This document shows, piece after piece, positions 50,101 to 52,574 of a DNA stretch of 64,000 nt. The stretch lies in the NCBI GenBank assembly GCA_029260735.1, contig JAJDCR010000016.1:1-64000 (forward strand), given 5' to 3'. The notes below the pieces were generated by a model, which was not told the origin of the DNA, made no database searches, and worked only from the letters and a program-made list of their open reading frames with translations. Each line of letters starts with the position of its first letter. Position 1 is the stretch's first letter. This DNA comes from Planctomycetota bacterium (GTDB lineage: Bacteria; Planctomycetota; Uabimicrobiia; Uabimicrobiales; Uabimicrobiaceae). The position numbers and the translations under genes were made by a program.

Positions 50101-51624
50101 ATTTCCTCTCCTCTAGAAGAAGAGCAGAAAATTTCGTTTGAGCGATATCTAAAGAAAGAGATCGCTCTTATTTTAAAACTTGAACCCGAAGAAATCCAAA
50201 GAGAAGAGAATTTTCGAGAATACGGCTTTGATTCGATTAGTTTAACCCAGCTTCGCGATGCTATTAACTCTTGTTACAAAATAGAGCTTTCTCCGAATAT
50301 ATTTTTTGAGTACTCTGATATTGCTTCTCTGAGTGAGTACTTAGAAGAAATCACAGGGCAAAGGCCAAGCTCTTCAGAGAACTCACTGGAATCACATGCT
50401 TCTTCCCGAAAAAAAGAAGACAAAGCGGAAATCATCCGAAAACAGATTCCTCAAGTAGGTTGTTTAGCAAGTGCTCAAAAAGAACGTGAACTCATTATCG
50501 AAGGAAAAACGGTTTTTGACTTTGCCTCTTGCAACTATCTAGGCTTCGACCTTCACTCGCAGATTAAAAGTTCGATTTCTCCGATGATAGAGAAATGGGG
50601 AGTTCACCCTAGTTGGACCCGAGCGGTCGCTTCTCCTCAACCTTACGCCCAGTTAGAGCAAGCTTTAGCGGATTTTGTAAAAGCGCCTTCTACTCTAGTT
50701 TTTCCGACTATAGCAATGCTCAATTTAGGAGTTCTTCCGCTCTTGGCAGAAGGAAAGAATGGAGTTATTTTAGCGGACGTTGCCGCCCACCAAACGATCC
50801 AAGAAGCCTGCGAACTAGCCCAAGCTCGGGGCACTAGCTATCGTCAGTTTCCCTACAACGATCCTTCCGCTCTAGAGAAAGAGCTTCAGCGTTACTCGGA
50901 TAAGAAAAATAAGATTATTGCGGTAGATGGGGTTTATTCCATGACGGCAGAATACGCTCTCCTCCCAGAGTACAGTAGACTGGCTCGAAAATATGATGCC
51001 TTTGTCTATGTCGACGATGCCCACGGTATCGGAATTTTAGGAGAAAATCCCAGCGAAAAAATTCCCTATGGCCACGGGGGAAATGGTATTGTCAACTACT
51101 ATGGGTTAGATTATGTCACGGACCGTATTATCTATGTCGCAGGGCTTTCGAAAGCTTTTTCTTCTTTGGCTGCTTTTATCACTTGTTTTGATGAGGCGAT
51201 GAAAGAAAAGCTGACCAAAGCATCTACCTATGTTTTCTCAGGCCCCATCCCTGTCGCGAGTTTGGCAACTTCCCTCGCTGGCCTCCAAGTTAACCAAAGA
51301 GAAGGAGAGCAAATCCGAGAAAAAATTTGGAACTTGACTTCTCAATTGGCTACAAGTGCCCGCAACCAAGGTTTTACCGTGGATAACCACTCCCATTTCC
51401 CTGTAGTATTTGTTGTTATTGGTAATGTTGAAAGAACTGTACGAGCTTGCCAGGTAGCATGGAAACATGGACTTCTCCTTACTCCCGGTCTCTTTCCTGC
51501 TGTCCCGATGAATCGGGGAGGTCTTCGCTTTAGTTTGACCGCCGCCAATACACAAGAGCAAGTCCTTCGAGTAGACAAAGCTTTAAAAGAAATTGCCCGG
51601 GAATTAGGAACAGAAATTCATTAG
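26179..51624 (+). CDS. Seven-module trans-AT-type polyketide synthase ending in an alpha-oxoamine synthase domain
   Basis: A single frame of 8481 codons (8478 residues if Met4 is the start). Order: KS-(AT remnant)-DH-ACP, KS-KR-ACP, KS-DH-ACP, KS-DH-ACP, KS-KR-ACP, KS-ACP, KS-DH-KR-ACP, then a PLP enzyme domain. All seven KS have the Cys-His-His triad and all seven ACPs the G[FL]DS serine. There is no functional acyltransferase, no ER, no methyltransferase and no thioesterase. KS domains 2-6 are followed by the segment DIAYTLQVGRE and later P.YPF, both typical of trans-AT synthases. An acyltransferase and a phosphopantetheinyl transferase must come from elsewhere. The chain should be released by the C-terminal PLP domain through decarboxylative condensation with an amino acid, as in the ACP-oxoamine synthase pair of saxitoxin SxtA. 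No loading domain precedes KS1. Residue numbers in the module entries count from 26179. Confidence 0.95.
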   Translation: MKIMPPKPPSTPPKTNPDIAVVGMACRFPGAKNYEVFWQNLREGVNSVREIPYERWDIEKYYSSSIEEENTSLSKWGGLLDQVDRFDASFFQISPREAKNMDPQQRLLLEESWHCLEDSAIALSSLQEKTTSVYVGVMAIDYQQKIAESSAAVDSYACLGNYECILANRLSYFLGLTGESKAIDTACSSSLVAIHNACQSLALGESQYALAAGVSVICHPWKYISFSKSRMLSPDGQCKTFDKDANGYVPGEGVGVILLQKLEDARKENNHIYGVIRGSAVNHGGNALSITAPQVEAQRKVIEKAQEQAQVRPEDIYYIEAHGTGTSLGDPIEVEALSQAFSQRSLDPGLSYIGSVKANIGHLEAAAGIAGVIKVLLMMKHREIPPSLNIQTLNPIIDFPQTSFRVTQKKVSWKRKKNKNLLAGVSSFGFGGVNAHIIVQEYRSQKKKKNDLPSSLPFVLSAKTASSLQSLLDSWSRYVKDPSFVKENWQDICLSLLRRESFSHRFGLLVSSTEDLKNQVLAASIPTDKASQKKTSPPLVVGMGEIQGSLKKILASQKEAPWFFLWQKLLSSRNIPSIRQKRLWEEYTFFYSLGKNLLDLGIKPDLWGGEKIGRLASATLSEMITLEEAFSFLMEKETMSLSHPKTPFWNSLRGEIVSPGQVNEGYLKELKGKLSFSPEELKVWLQKAKMLWESQHTFRRFLKQWELVFQKRDLSLLSWIKEDSPASLEEEKMFFFALLSSFHQLRSKWALGKSLSSFHIAFQELIHLHLDQMISSEEVLDLISSGQENFLWGGEFCSRLSSFKMKKERAYSLLKKYQEEKIPLSPEILSIGKEKRTFCPSLDPSALFLQIGKCTWLQERKDILHYEPFIEKNTWEEILLCLWKKGFSVHWEKYFSSYRYEKLSLPTYPFDHSQSYWISPLPKEKDHIPFGFPINQPKELSFSGKEEFLRDHQIAKDRVLPAAYYLATFTFALRKFQPQSKKISLEQVVFPRSYCWKEALPSLILFLEEKLNEKSSENQKNLSFSWSAQKKGFGREIYAQGKGKVFSCSLPEKLPQRPSFSRLEWKQNSEEEIYSLFRDINLDYGPFYRVIDEVFWQKKEAWVKMKTFSDSDSCNSDNFSIALVSILDGLFQASVFLSVQTKQMKLPLPFALAKFDLFSFSSGELWVHLEKENEEGKYKVDLWSGENLAAQISGLALRDQNPSEKKSSEQNSQGQNSFSKNTRTVSADSFGHPPKINLWLKKILKKEVSLILEVPFDAISSQDDFGDYGFDSITFTEYANGLNEKYGLELTPTVFFEYNNVDDLSAYLAQEYSSIWAKHCPQEEEEEQEGKKTQENEPKVLIQEQLNDTVRDYSFRDTDIAIIGMSGVFPQAENIETFWKNLWMGKNCVTEVSSDRWDWREHPPELRWGGFLENIDKFDAPLFKISRPEAELMDPQQRIFLQLAWSAFENAGYAPRSLTGQKIGVFAGSTFQDYFELLCKQDLLEAHTSTGMVSCILANRVSYSLGLSGPSETVDTACSSSLVAIHRAIQAILMGDCEWALAGAINAILTPSISLSFQKAGMLSLDGKCHSFDKSPNGYVRGEGGGILVLKPLARAKKEGDYIHAVIKSCLVNHGGNAHSLTAPRACAQAKLIEDALDKAQVDPQSISYIETHGTGTQLGDPIEIEALKKVFARENLLQKSCALGAVKTNIGHLEAAAGMAGIIKTILALQHKALPQNLHFEKQNPYIDLEKTPFYFLSEKQPWEVQAKQGSLRRAGVSSFGFGGSNAHVVLEEFPKYLPNIKRSFPEKEELVIFSAQTPENLLGYLKSFVFWLKENEPENSFPDFSLSDIAYTLQVGREAMSTRCAFVAQNKIHLLAQLRMFIEKFTFSQDLSSWKNEKEEYLYVQNGKDKEPVYFWQEEPEGQDILFRWFIKRSWKKLASTWTQGGNIAWSSFYSARNEEEKEEKDRSPKKVPLPTYSFSQERYWFSDIPISSRTPSLKTKKLEKNICSKEKQLSFYEPVWKNQALSLQEKNKRNVPTLWIGADPSWKYLIEELPEAKPELFFWASFGESFKTFSKQDYQVRENIPADYEKLIKEVLAQNPLLAQIVFMLPPSDFSLDSKERKKEKTKEGRQNYKKGKEGLYCLLKLCQTVSQKSFQKIHLWVVSRGEKNPYAEALPAFGKSLQGESSQWSCFFIQLPSPCLSFENLKTIWQEIQRNSGTEKDVRYEKDQRQLKTLASSFPKTNNCAWFKGGIYLITGGSGQLAQRLALYLTRHWSARILLAARQEKISFLEELQKEQEGGAEIHYLSADISKEKSCQYLIDFVESKWGGINGIIHCAGIISPNPWREKTPLEMEEVLASKIEGCLNLDRVSQKKKLDLFLLFSSLSSWTGLEKNLDYAFANAFLDNFSYWRQEQKKQGKRFGHTLSLNWPLWEEGGLKLSAGQENWIWETQGIKALPTQEAFNVLDLVGEKNSGQLFVAWGNSEKIDRYLQGKTTVVESFALTTNEAEQGKEKKESLRGKLEEIVSKLLRIPLVDTEESWGNLGLDSILLKELVEEINEHYSLNLNPSVLFSYENITHLESFLEKKLSSSRFSRLLAKLQAKREKKHFQPKDDSSEKKISARGKSKEENPGGLIAIIGMSALLPQSPDLETFWENLEAKRDLVTEMSEERWTQGGFSTINEDFKLPREGGFLSDIDTFDSSFFQVSPREAAYIDPQQRLLWQEVWKTLENAGYKASDWSGSNLGLFVGAQFQDYHNLLVREKSYDLYEATGNCSNMLANRLSFFFNWHGPSETVDTACSSSLVALHRAIKSLQSGECPAAIVGGVNLLLDGQTLLMTEKLGVLSKTGRCRTFDHDADGYVKGEGIISIFVKPLEQAKKDGDHIRAVIRASMVNHGGRSHSLTAPNRDAQAQLIEKIYSQNNIDVESIGYIETHGTGTELGDLVEVEALKQAFSKLGKLEKLGENSPREFPFCALGSVKTNIGHLEAAAGLAGVAKVVLALEHKKLPGLVHFQKENPYLDLIKSPFYLGKKTEDWKKIETPRRAGVSSFGFGGTNAHVVLEEYDNEQNSPTNQTNPTKQTHRLFLLSAGSSKQLHQYAHSFWKYLCSSPPIYLSDLCYTLQIGREAMPYRLAILASNLIDLKEKLSLFLEKNFVSPSPLWYQSENEEEEVFSWSYLKDNSSQTENISFPESWGDLKNIIKLAQTWVLGESINWERFYQEGECSRLALLAYPFAKERHWFQTKPKERKFFLRKENLAWLDHRVNGKNVLAATAYLDWVLTHCFYQLEQDNSQNNSQNSSIVITGVTWSLPQLEAKDLFVNWRKKGEVLFFDFENLEKDLTLRKSIYCQGSVYKKEQKEQKNKKEKTSKNQLVTKGEKKSTFPQQDKILLSQEKRIWEKKEFYEHLKGKGLDYGTSFQTVEWVKENGDEAFAELSSQQLFWPGLLDGAWQILSTLDSFSEGKSTPVIFFLEELEVFAPLSSPCYAHARKQKEEGNYHYDIDILSEKGEILLRTVGLVLQSFEKQIHALEPKETWEEKWYGGRKISADEASLQEKITQEIIEEMGQLLEVSNQEIDEKEDWQQYGLDSMAFTEFASRLQGKWSFELSPAVFFEHRNISTLSQHFASALFEEMFSPPEEKKKTESKPSSNYTAQEKSLPLLVEKELEKPEELEKLEEPIGSSVAIIGMSGVFPASPNLDVFWENLEKKRDLIREVPPERWNWQEYSDLPGLRWGGFIENVDCFDAPFFKISPREAELMDPQQRWFLQLAYQAISHAGYPPQSLAGKSTGVFAGVSTSDYEEILKQSGLHDAYIASGFSRSILSNRVSYLLDLNGPSETIDTACSSSLVALHHATQALFAKDCQMALVGGIHLILTPSLSLSFSKAGMLSPHGRCYSFDKKANGYVRSEGGGVLLLKPLEKALNDGDYVHAIVRSTAVNHGGHSNSLTAPSVEAQAQLLKKAYEKAKISPESIGYIEAHGTGTALGDPIEIEALKKVFFSEKGRKTCAIGSVKANIGHLEAAAGIAGVIKAVLSLQNKKIPGVTHFREQNPHIDMKYSSLYIAEKTQAWETPLREGKKEPRRAGVSSFGFGGSNAHVLLEEWDRGDLDKKEKEEDIPSLILLSALEKEQLLEYAKELYRVLRQNPSTKKENLTDIAYTLQVGREEFSERVFFLAKNKRELLKQLEQFWEKNIPKIISTKKESNKEWKVVWQEEEGQRMLGKLLKSKNWESLSRLWAMGVPINWREAYQGEKKNKVPLPMVPFRHFSYWVPQNRNEETLKIEAFSQREFQQYIHKHNLYLEGHKIGGKALLPATFYLEKICSSVLETTGKNPTYLKNVTYPNAFTLNKEKRKELLWEIDSKKEKLSFLFKSFSQKETLKETIHCQGEIAFFSIEKRYFKESISSLLTRFHSRSQQKEIYGKLKELDFLYAPEFQSVQWWSRSEEEAFSHLKLPPSRSISTIERHIHPILLDGALQTALAVKKGSQGIPFSLAEVKIYRRIPNDVYAYVQFQSLKKEYNITLLSWESEVIIEIKGLRVLPERPLLKKEVKEAFSFYSLEQKPQQKPQQKPTDHRGSIEQTIQKQISEILKIKMDDIDLQEDFSAYGFDSISLTELANQLNEFYSLSLTPALFFDYHTPQKLTAYLMDKHGKQVLSKNDGLTALGVLSHDQKLEQKSEKLVPDIKLVPDTRKSEKLVPDTELVPDTRKNSLDIAIIGMAGVFPGSPDLDIFWENLKEGKDCITEIPSSRWSWQDHFGKPERNSLQTQVKWGGFISNVDAFDAAFFRISRHEAELMDPQQRIMLEMAWKVIEEAGHCVSQLPLTGLFIGVTSSDYAQLLHQENIHEAHSATGVSYSILANRVSYLLDLRGPSEVVDTACSSSLVAIHRAVRAIQGGDCELALVGGVNLILSPSLHISFDKAGMLSPDGRCKVFDASANGYVRGEGAGMIFLKPLVSAQKEGDHIYAMIKGSSVNHGGHVSTLTAPSTEAQKELLVKAYQEARIDIHDVSYMEAHGTGTNLGDPIEFNALTKAFKELETEEYPKQGWCALGSVKTNIGHLEAAAGIAGVIKVLLAMKHRVLPPHLHCHKLNDYINLEESPFFIIKTKRPWHPNRLIAGVSSFGFGGTNAHVILESPSKLSFSPETGSSKLIVLSARTEESLYARVKNLGDYLKNRPNGCLSDLAYTLQVGREHMDCRLAWLVRNYQDLEKAIEDYLKAEDVSLFFWKSIGKKRSRFQEEGKPKSWIKNCLAEEKLEKIASLWVEGYNIPWSELYLKEKRQRLSLPTYPFTHESYWFPQKRKKESDFSLSEVTPKLSYYRPEWKKQIREATQKENPPLEKILIYCPQKWQNHLESVMLKKAWKNLIWVFPGETFSTLEEQRVYSLCPGKKEDYLKLTEELLALGELPKTIFLLHPHGKTFPEKGSLGARAEALLYFSQAWAKHSQSAQIFSVLFSHPHQLVNKGDRSLLGLVQSICLETLLFDYALFEWKTHSLPSCSHHLIDQLQAESNNRSSAIEILYNEEEEEEEDKKEEKDKKKRWEREMIPFDLPLPKKSPWRNKGVYLITGGMGKIGFHLAQYLAQKTSARLVLVGRHQLSSEEEKKIELLRQSGSEVIYRALDIGERNLCEELVEEIRQTWGTLHGIFHCAGVFSDLFWQNLNSEQIEKNIRGKTQGAIHLDELTQKDQLDFFVLFSSLSAFLGISPGADYALANDFLDRFAHERREKEEKGKRQGKSISINWPLWKEGGIGQESPLLAQWAQWSWQEQGMLTLPLEKAIEALEKILSSSFPQVAVAWGEDERIKKNLSLRKNEKNKENEKNKESRKNQRNKISSSESELLSFSQLSSKDLKSEVAHLLGILEKEVNQESSFGEMGFDSIMLKEFALAIEKKYKITFSPSLFFQHENIFALSQYLESIAPKNISSLSDNEDSKGAEFREKIQSSPQKRRGIISPPIEKIAIVGASGVFPESPDLASFWENLVQQKDLIREIPSQRWDLSLYYESTPFTPGKSISRWGGFLSKIDCFDAPFFQISPKEAALMDPQQRLFLQVAWHTFEDAGLLPSSWSEKRVGVFVGAQFQEYDQILRQQENISGAHTATGNALSMLANRVSYVFNFRGPSETIDTACSSSLVAMHRAIKSLQEKESSLALVGGVSLNLIPQTFIDTSQLGVLSPDGRCKTFDQSANGYVKGEGVGAVLLRPLSEAQRDGNQIYAVIAASQVNHGGKAHSLTAPNAKAQKELLVRAYKEAKVDLEQVSYIEVHGTGTELGDPVEVDALKEAFFFLWEKSQKLPKQRSKKRSKDLPLHFCGLGSVKTNIGHLEPAAGVASLLKVLLALRHQKLPGHPHFHKLNSYIDLEKSPFYIVKETKHWASEGKRIAGVSSFGFGGTNAHLIVEEYLDKPISEKTKKKENEEKALPLIFSAQSKEQLREQVENFTSFLEKTRDIKLADIAYTLQLGRESFSFRCAFWGSSPLQWKEEMQAYLIAEPQRIENSQKDPLPFSSVEKVQVEKVQVEKVPVEKVQVEKALQEKNWTLLVDKWLQGYKISWKKAYSLGEGKLISLPGYPFARFSYGYFWKDEFISQELKKNREQMISPSSEKSPEDKTNILKELLTLVSDLLAIPEEYIDSEDNLQSHGFDSISFTQLAHRLNQKYELDLTPALFFEYNTLQSFSRYLIETYPDIFFHESKEKKREVDQEPSTSPARQEPRPPAPSSMTEEVAIVGMNGVFPGSPDLETFWENLVEQKDLIGEVPSHRWDWKEASLLLTDGKNPQRMRWGGFLEQVSSFDAPFFKISPKEAELMDPQQRLFLQVVWHTIENAGYKIEDLSKRKVGLFVGVSANDYAEILQKSQKVEAHIATGTSHSILANRVSYLLNLSGPSETVDTACSSSLVALHRALRAIQSGDCHWAIAGGVHLILTPSLHLYFSQAGMLSPEGRCHSFDAKANGYARGEGVGAVLLKPIAQALADGDHVYAVIKGSAVNHGGYANSLTAPNAKAQATLIEEAYSRAKIDSTSISYIETHGTGTKLGDPVEINGLKRAFANLALRENIDKKTKKIEDSQIEKEEWPYCALGTVKSNIGHLEAAAGIAGIIKVLLCLEKKKLPGLVHLEKANPYIDLEESPFYLLSQTKSWIPLKDKNNKNLPRRAGVSSFGFGGSNAHLVLEEFLPQNYAKNALPSRKRESFPLYPFASKYYWLETDPSFIEAEKTGIEKRASESRIENFHYELSGDEFFWRDHKIGSAYVMPAASYLHLLTQSLSPDLPFKIMDIQWDIPLLFQGKTSLYLEIESKDTERNYRFYTLRKKEKIVHSKGSIAPSSLYPNLYTKSTKPIPLPEIKQKKLYREDIYQKFQKEGFFYGPSFQNIEWLTVGSSDVWAKLILTPQENKDKSYLHPGLLDGAWQSLIGIERLFQSKEKQFPFFLKSICIKEKIPSECYIYIKENKSNLGILEYKITIISKKGLPLVEMEGFRLNAMSSSSSQKALTQCYGYSWTESDLVPDTDVIEKYDCSSTESNLVPDTKKIWFNAIEKYDYSSTESNLVPDTKKIWLVFGTREKVNTALWERLDSPKQVYFIYPGKTFAKRKGNVYQFPSQEEKSYTLLWKHLPLSSDSVVRIVYLWDEEAYFPQKGWGVHKKIQRIFYLFQTGFKKFSTRKLEFYHLLSHSRKNQIYQEMCVAFGKTILQEGYSFSFTALSLEKASFSEEKCFALIKKEALQKNSALAVLYKKGKRWEKSFQAKDLSSSKLIWRRGGVYIISGGGGSLGILWAKYLHKNWGANIILLGRSPLSQKISEDLSQMQRKGEGKVLYFSVDITHKSSLEKVLREIRESFSSIHGVIHSAGILEDCLFYDQSWDQFSRVLSPKTKGTMYLDELTAQDPLDFFLLFSSLSSVMGNPGQSNYSAANGFLDGYALWREGLQRRGKRSGKSIVINWPLWQEGQMQIPLSLKRQLQDKGFSELPSSLGIEIGEKILSLNSGQTLVFSGDKKLWPKNLPSFLSFARGEEKETSQEKREKISSPLEEEQKISFERYLKKEIALILKLEPEEIQREENFREYGFDSISLTQLRDAINSCYKIELSPNIFFEYSDIASLSEYLEEITGQRPSSSENSLESHASSRKKEDKAEIIRKQIPQVGCLASAQKERELIIEGKTVFDFASCNYLGFDLHSQIKSSISPMIEKWGVHPSWTRAVASPQPYAQLEQALADFVKAPSTLVFPTIAMLNLGVLPLLAEGKNGVILADVAAHQTIQEACELAQARGTSYRQFPYNDPSALEKELQRYSDKKNKIIAVDGVYSMTAEYALLPEYSRLARKYDAFVYVDDAHGIGILGENPSEKIPYGHGGNGIVNYYGLDYVTDRIIYVAGLSKAFSSLAAFITCFDEAMKEKLTKASTYVFSGPIPVASLATSLAGLQVNQREGEQIREKIWNLTSQLATSARNQGFTVDNHSHFPVVFVVIGNVERTVRACQVAWKHGLLLTPGLFPAVPMNRGGLRFSLTAANTQEQVLRVDKALKEIARELGTEIH
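26230..30117 (+). other. PKS module 1: KS-AT remnant-DH-ACP
   Basis: KS1 about residues 18-440 with Cys187 (DTACSSS), His322 (HGTGT) and His362 (NIGHLE). A degenerate AT-like segment lies near residues 580-660. DH1 about 930-1200 has His952 and Asp1128/Gln1132 (DGLFQ) and YGP, but the conserved Gly of HxxxGxxxxP is Lys956. ACP1 Ser1272 (GFDSI). No ketoreductase is present, so the DH has no hydroxyl made in its own module. Confidence 0.85.
27946..28100 (+). other. Degenerate acyltransferase remnant
   Basis: Residues about 590-640 align by eye with the core of PKS acyltransferases (LGIKPD, then ATLSEMITLEEA matching the AGVLSLEDA-type stretch). The active-site motif GHSxGE is replaced by GEKIGR (residues 609-614), so the catalytic Ser is Lys611. 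It cannot act as an acyltransferase but could dock a trans-acting one. Confidence 0.6.
30253..33888 (+). other. PKS module 2: KS-KR-ACP
   Basis: KS2 about residues 1359-1775 with Cys1518, His1653 and His1693. The KR region, including its structural half, is about 1995-2430, with cofactor motif GGSGQLA (2240-2246, last Gly replaced by Ala), Ser2367, Tyr2380 and Asn2384. ACP2 Ser2530 (GLDSI). Should leave a beta-hydroxyl. No LDD motif marking B-type ketoreductases is seen. Confidence 0.85.
34024..37008 (+). other. PKS module 3: KS-DH-ACP
   Basis: KS3 about residues 2616-3044 with Cys2781, His2916 and His2966. DH3 about 3220-3500 has His3242, Gly3246 and Asp3426/Gln3430 (DGAWQ), but the Pro of HxxxGxxxxP is Ala3251 and YGP reads YGT. 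ACP3 Ser3567 (GLDSM). No ketoreductase. Confidence 0.82.
37156..40053 (+). other. PKS module 4: KS-DH-ACP
   Basis: KS4 about residues 3660-4078 with Cys3821, His3956 and His3995. DH4 about 4255-4520 has the full HxxxGxxxxP (His4279, Gly4283, Pro4288) and Asp4447/Gln4451 (DGALQ); YGP reads YAP. ACP4 Ser4584. No ketoreductase in the module. Confidence 0.85.
39781..39813 (+). repeat. 12-nt in-frame tandem repeat in a PKS linker
   Basis: The unit CAAAAACCACAG occurs 2.75 times and encodes QKPQ repeats between DH4 and ACP4. Confidence 0.9.
40138..40218 (+). repeat. Four copies of a 15-nt unit coding LVPDT
   Basis: Copies at 40138-40152 (variant), 40156-40170, 40186-40200 and 40204-40218 of TTAGTGCCAGACACC. 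The inner GGTG/CACC ends make GGTGTCTGGCAC (reverse strand) partly palindromic. It lies in the linker between ACP4 and KS5, and the same unit recurs at 48556-48699. Confidence 0.9.
42655..42675 (+). repeat. GAA triplet repeat in a PKS linker
   Basis: Seven consecutive GAA codons give a run of glutamates in the loop of KR5, followed by a Lys-rich stretch. Confidence 0.9.
43519..43554 (+). repeat. 18-nt tandem repeat in a PKS linker
   Basis: Two exact copies of AACGAAAAAAATAAGGAA encode NEKNKE twice, between KR5 and ACP5. Confidence 0.9.
43951..46125 (+). other. PKS module 6: KS-ACP
   Basis: KS6 about residues 5925-6364 with Cys6095, His6230 and His6287 (NIGHLEPAAG). ACP6 Ser6606 follows with no processing domain, so the beta-keto group is expected to remain unless a trans enzyme acts on it. 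Confidence 0.87.
45589..45657 (+). repeat. 15-nt repeat coding VEKVQ
   Basis: About four and a half units of a 15-base sequence encode VEKVQ or VEKVP repeats in the region between KS6 and ACP6. Confidence 0.9.
46228..50355 (+). other. PKS module 7: KS-DH-KR-ACP
   Basis: KS7 about residues 6684-7134 with Cys6853, His6988 and His7047. Its post-KS segment is much shorter than in modules 2-6 and lacks DIAYTLQVGRE. DH7 about 7185-7440: His7202, Pro7211, Asp7362/Gln7366 (DGAWQ), YGP intact, but the motif Gly is Ser7206. KR about 7490-7920: GGGGSLG (7719-7725), Ser7848, Tyr7861, Asn7865. ACP7 Ser8019. It is the only module with both KR and DH, so it is the only one expected to make a double bond by itself. 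Confidence 0.86.
48556..48714 (+). repeat. Second LVPDT repeat cluster with a 72-bp tandem duplication
   Basis: The unit TTAGTGCCAGACACC recurs at 48556-48570, 48613-48627 and 48685-48699. The block 48571-48642 is duplicated at 48643-48714 with few changes (24 residues). It lies between DH7 and KR7. Confidence 0.9.
50443..51621 (+). other. Terminal alpha-oxoamine synthase (PLP) domain of the PKS
   Basis: Residues about 8089-8481 are a full-length domain of the 8-amino-7-oxononanoate synthase / serine palmitoyltransferase family. Markers: CNYLGF near the start, VDDAHG with Asp8279 and His8282, and the PLP lysine Lys8325 in GLSKAF. The family condenses an acyl thioester with an amino acid and loses CO2, giving an alpha-amino ketone. 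Fused after the last ACP, it is the likely release step. The amino acid used cannot be read from the sequence. Confidence 0.87.
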
Positions 51625-51652
51625 GCGCTCAAATGTGAAAGAAGAAAAAAGC

Positions 51653-51777
51653 TCACGCAAAGACGCAAAGATCGCAAAGGAAGATATTAAAAAAATTTCT
51701 GTTGATCAAATTTCTCTGAATTTATCTTTTATATTGTTTTTTTATCTTCACTTTGCGATCTTTGCGTCTTTGCGTGA
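51653..51777. repeat. Inverted repeat with 27-bp perfect arms (cgcaaagacgcaaag type)
   Basis: 51653-51679 and 51751-51777 are exact reverse complements around a 71-base spacer. The arms contain ACGCAAAGACGCAAAG, a motif I recognise as a dispersed repeat in many bacterial genomes. It lies directly after the PKS and could act as its transcript end. No gene is inside. Confidence 0.8.
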
Positions 51778-51912
51778 ATCTTAAATTTGATCTATGCGCA
51801 AAAAGTCCTTTCTATTTTTATTCTGCGCATCCGCGATCAGATAGATTCTTGCACAGGTATCCAGTTTATTTTAACTGCAAAGATGGAAAAAAATTAAGAA
51901 TTGGTCAACATC

Positions 51913-52479
51913 ATGAGTATAGTACAAAAGGCGCACCAGCATTTAAAACATATTATCAAACCGGGAGATATTACAATTGATGGGACATTTGGTAAAGGCT
52001 ACGACACTCTATTTTTGGCAGAGAAAGTCGGAGTGGCAGGAAAGGTTTACGGCTTTGATATTCAGCCCATGGCTCTGGAAATCACCCAAGAACTGCTCGA
52101 GAAAAAAAATCTAGCTTCTCAGGTAGAGCTGTTTTTGGAAAACCATCAGAAGATGCAGAATTTTTTACCTCGGGGATTGGAAGGAAAAGTCAAAGCCATT
52201 ATGTTCAACTTAGGCTATCTTCCTCAAACCGATAAAAAAGTTATTACTAAGCCAGAAACCACTTTACCTGCTTTAGATTTGTCTTTGGCTTTACTTTGTC
52301 CCCAAGGCCGATTGATTGTTACGGTTTACTTAGGCCATAAAGGAGGAAGTGAGGAGTGGGAGGCTGTTCAGCTGTGGATTGATCGAATCGACTTAGAGCA
52401 GTTCAAAGTAGCCTATGAGTTTCCTCAGCCTCAAGACCCTACTGCTCCCAAACAGATGATTATTACAAAAATGTTTTAA
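51913..52479 (+). CDS. mnmM: MnmM/YtqB-like tRNA (mnm5s2U34) methyltransferase
   Basis: The 188-residue protein is a short class I SAM methyltransferase. It has motif I variant IDGTFGKGYDTLFLAE, acidic turn YGFDIQ and catalytic-region motif FNLGYLP, all typical of YtqB. YtqB was reported as MnmM, which methylates the aminomethyl group at the wobble uridine of tRNA to finish the mnm5s2U base. I chose ATG 51913 because family members usually begin just before the conserved AH..L...KPGD; an in-frame TTG at 51901 would add four residues. No strong ribosome site precedes either. It seems unrelated to the upstream PKS. Confidence 0.8.
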   Translation: MSIVQKAHQHLKHIIKPGDITIDGTFGKGYDTLFLAEKVGVAGKVYGFDIQPMALEITQELLEKKNLASQVELFLENHQKMQNFLPRGLEGKVKAIMFNLGYLPQTDKKVITKPETTLPALDLSLALLCPQGRLIVTVYLGHKGGSEEWEAVQLWIDRIDLEQFKVAYEFPQPQDPTAPKQMIITKMF

Positions 52480-52504
52480 CTGTTCCCATTTCACATATTT
52501 CACA

Positions 52505-52532
52505 TTGACATCTGCAGCAAAGGTAGTAAAAT
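52505..52532 (+). promoter_or_regulatory. Sigma-70-like promoter of the DUF432-MscS operon
   Basis: A perfect TTGACA (52505-52510) and TAAAAT (52527-52532) at 16-base spacing, 43 bases before the first start codon, which itself has GAAGGAAA as ribosome site. Confidence 0.65.
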
Positions 52533-52574
52533 GCGGCAGCAATTTTTACAGCAAAGAATATAGAAGGAAACTTT

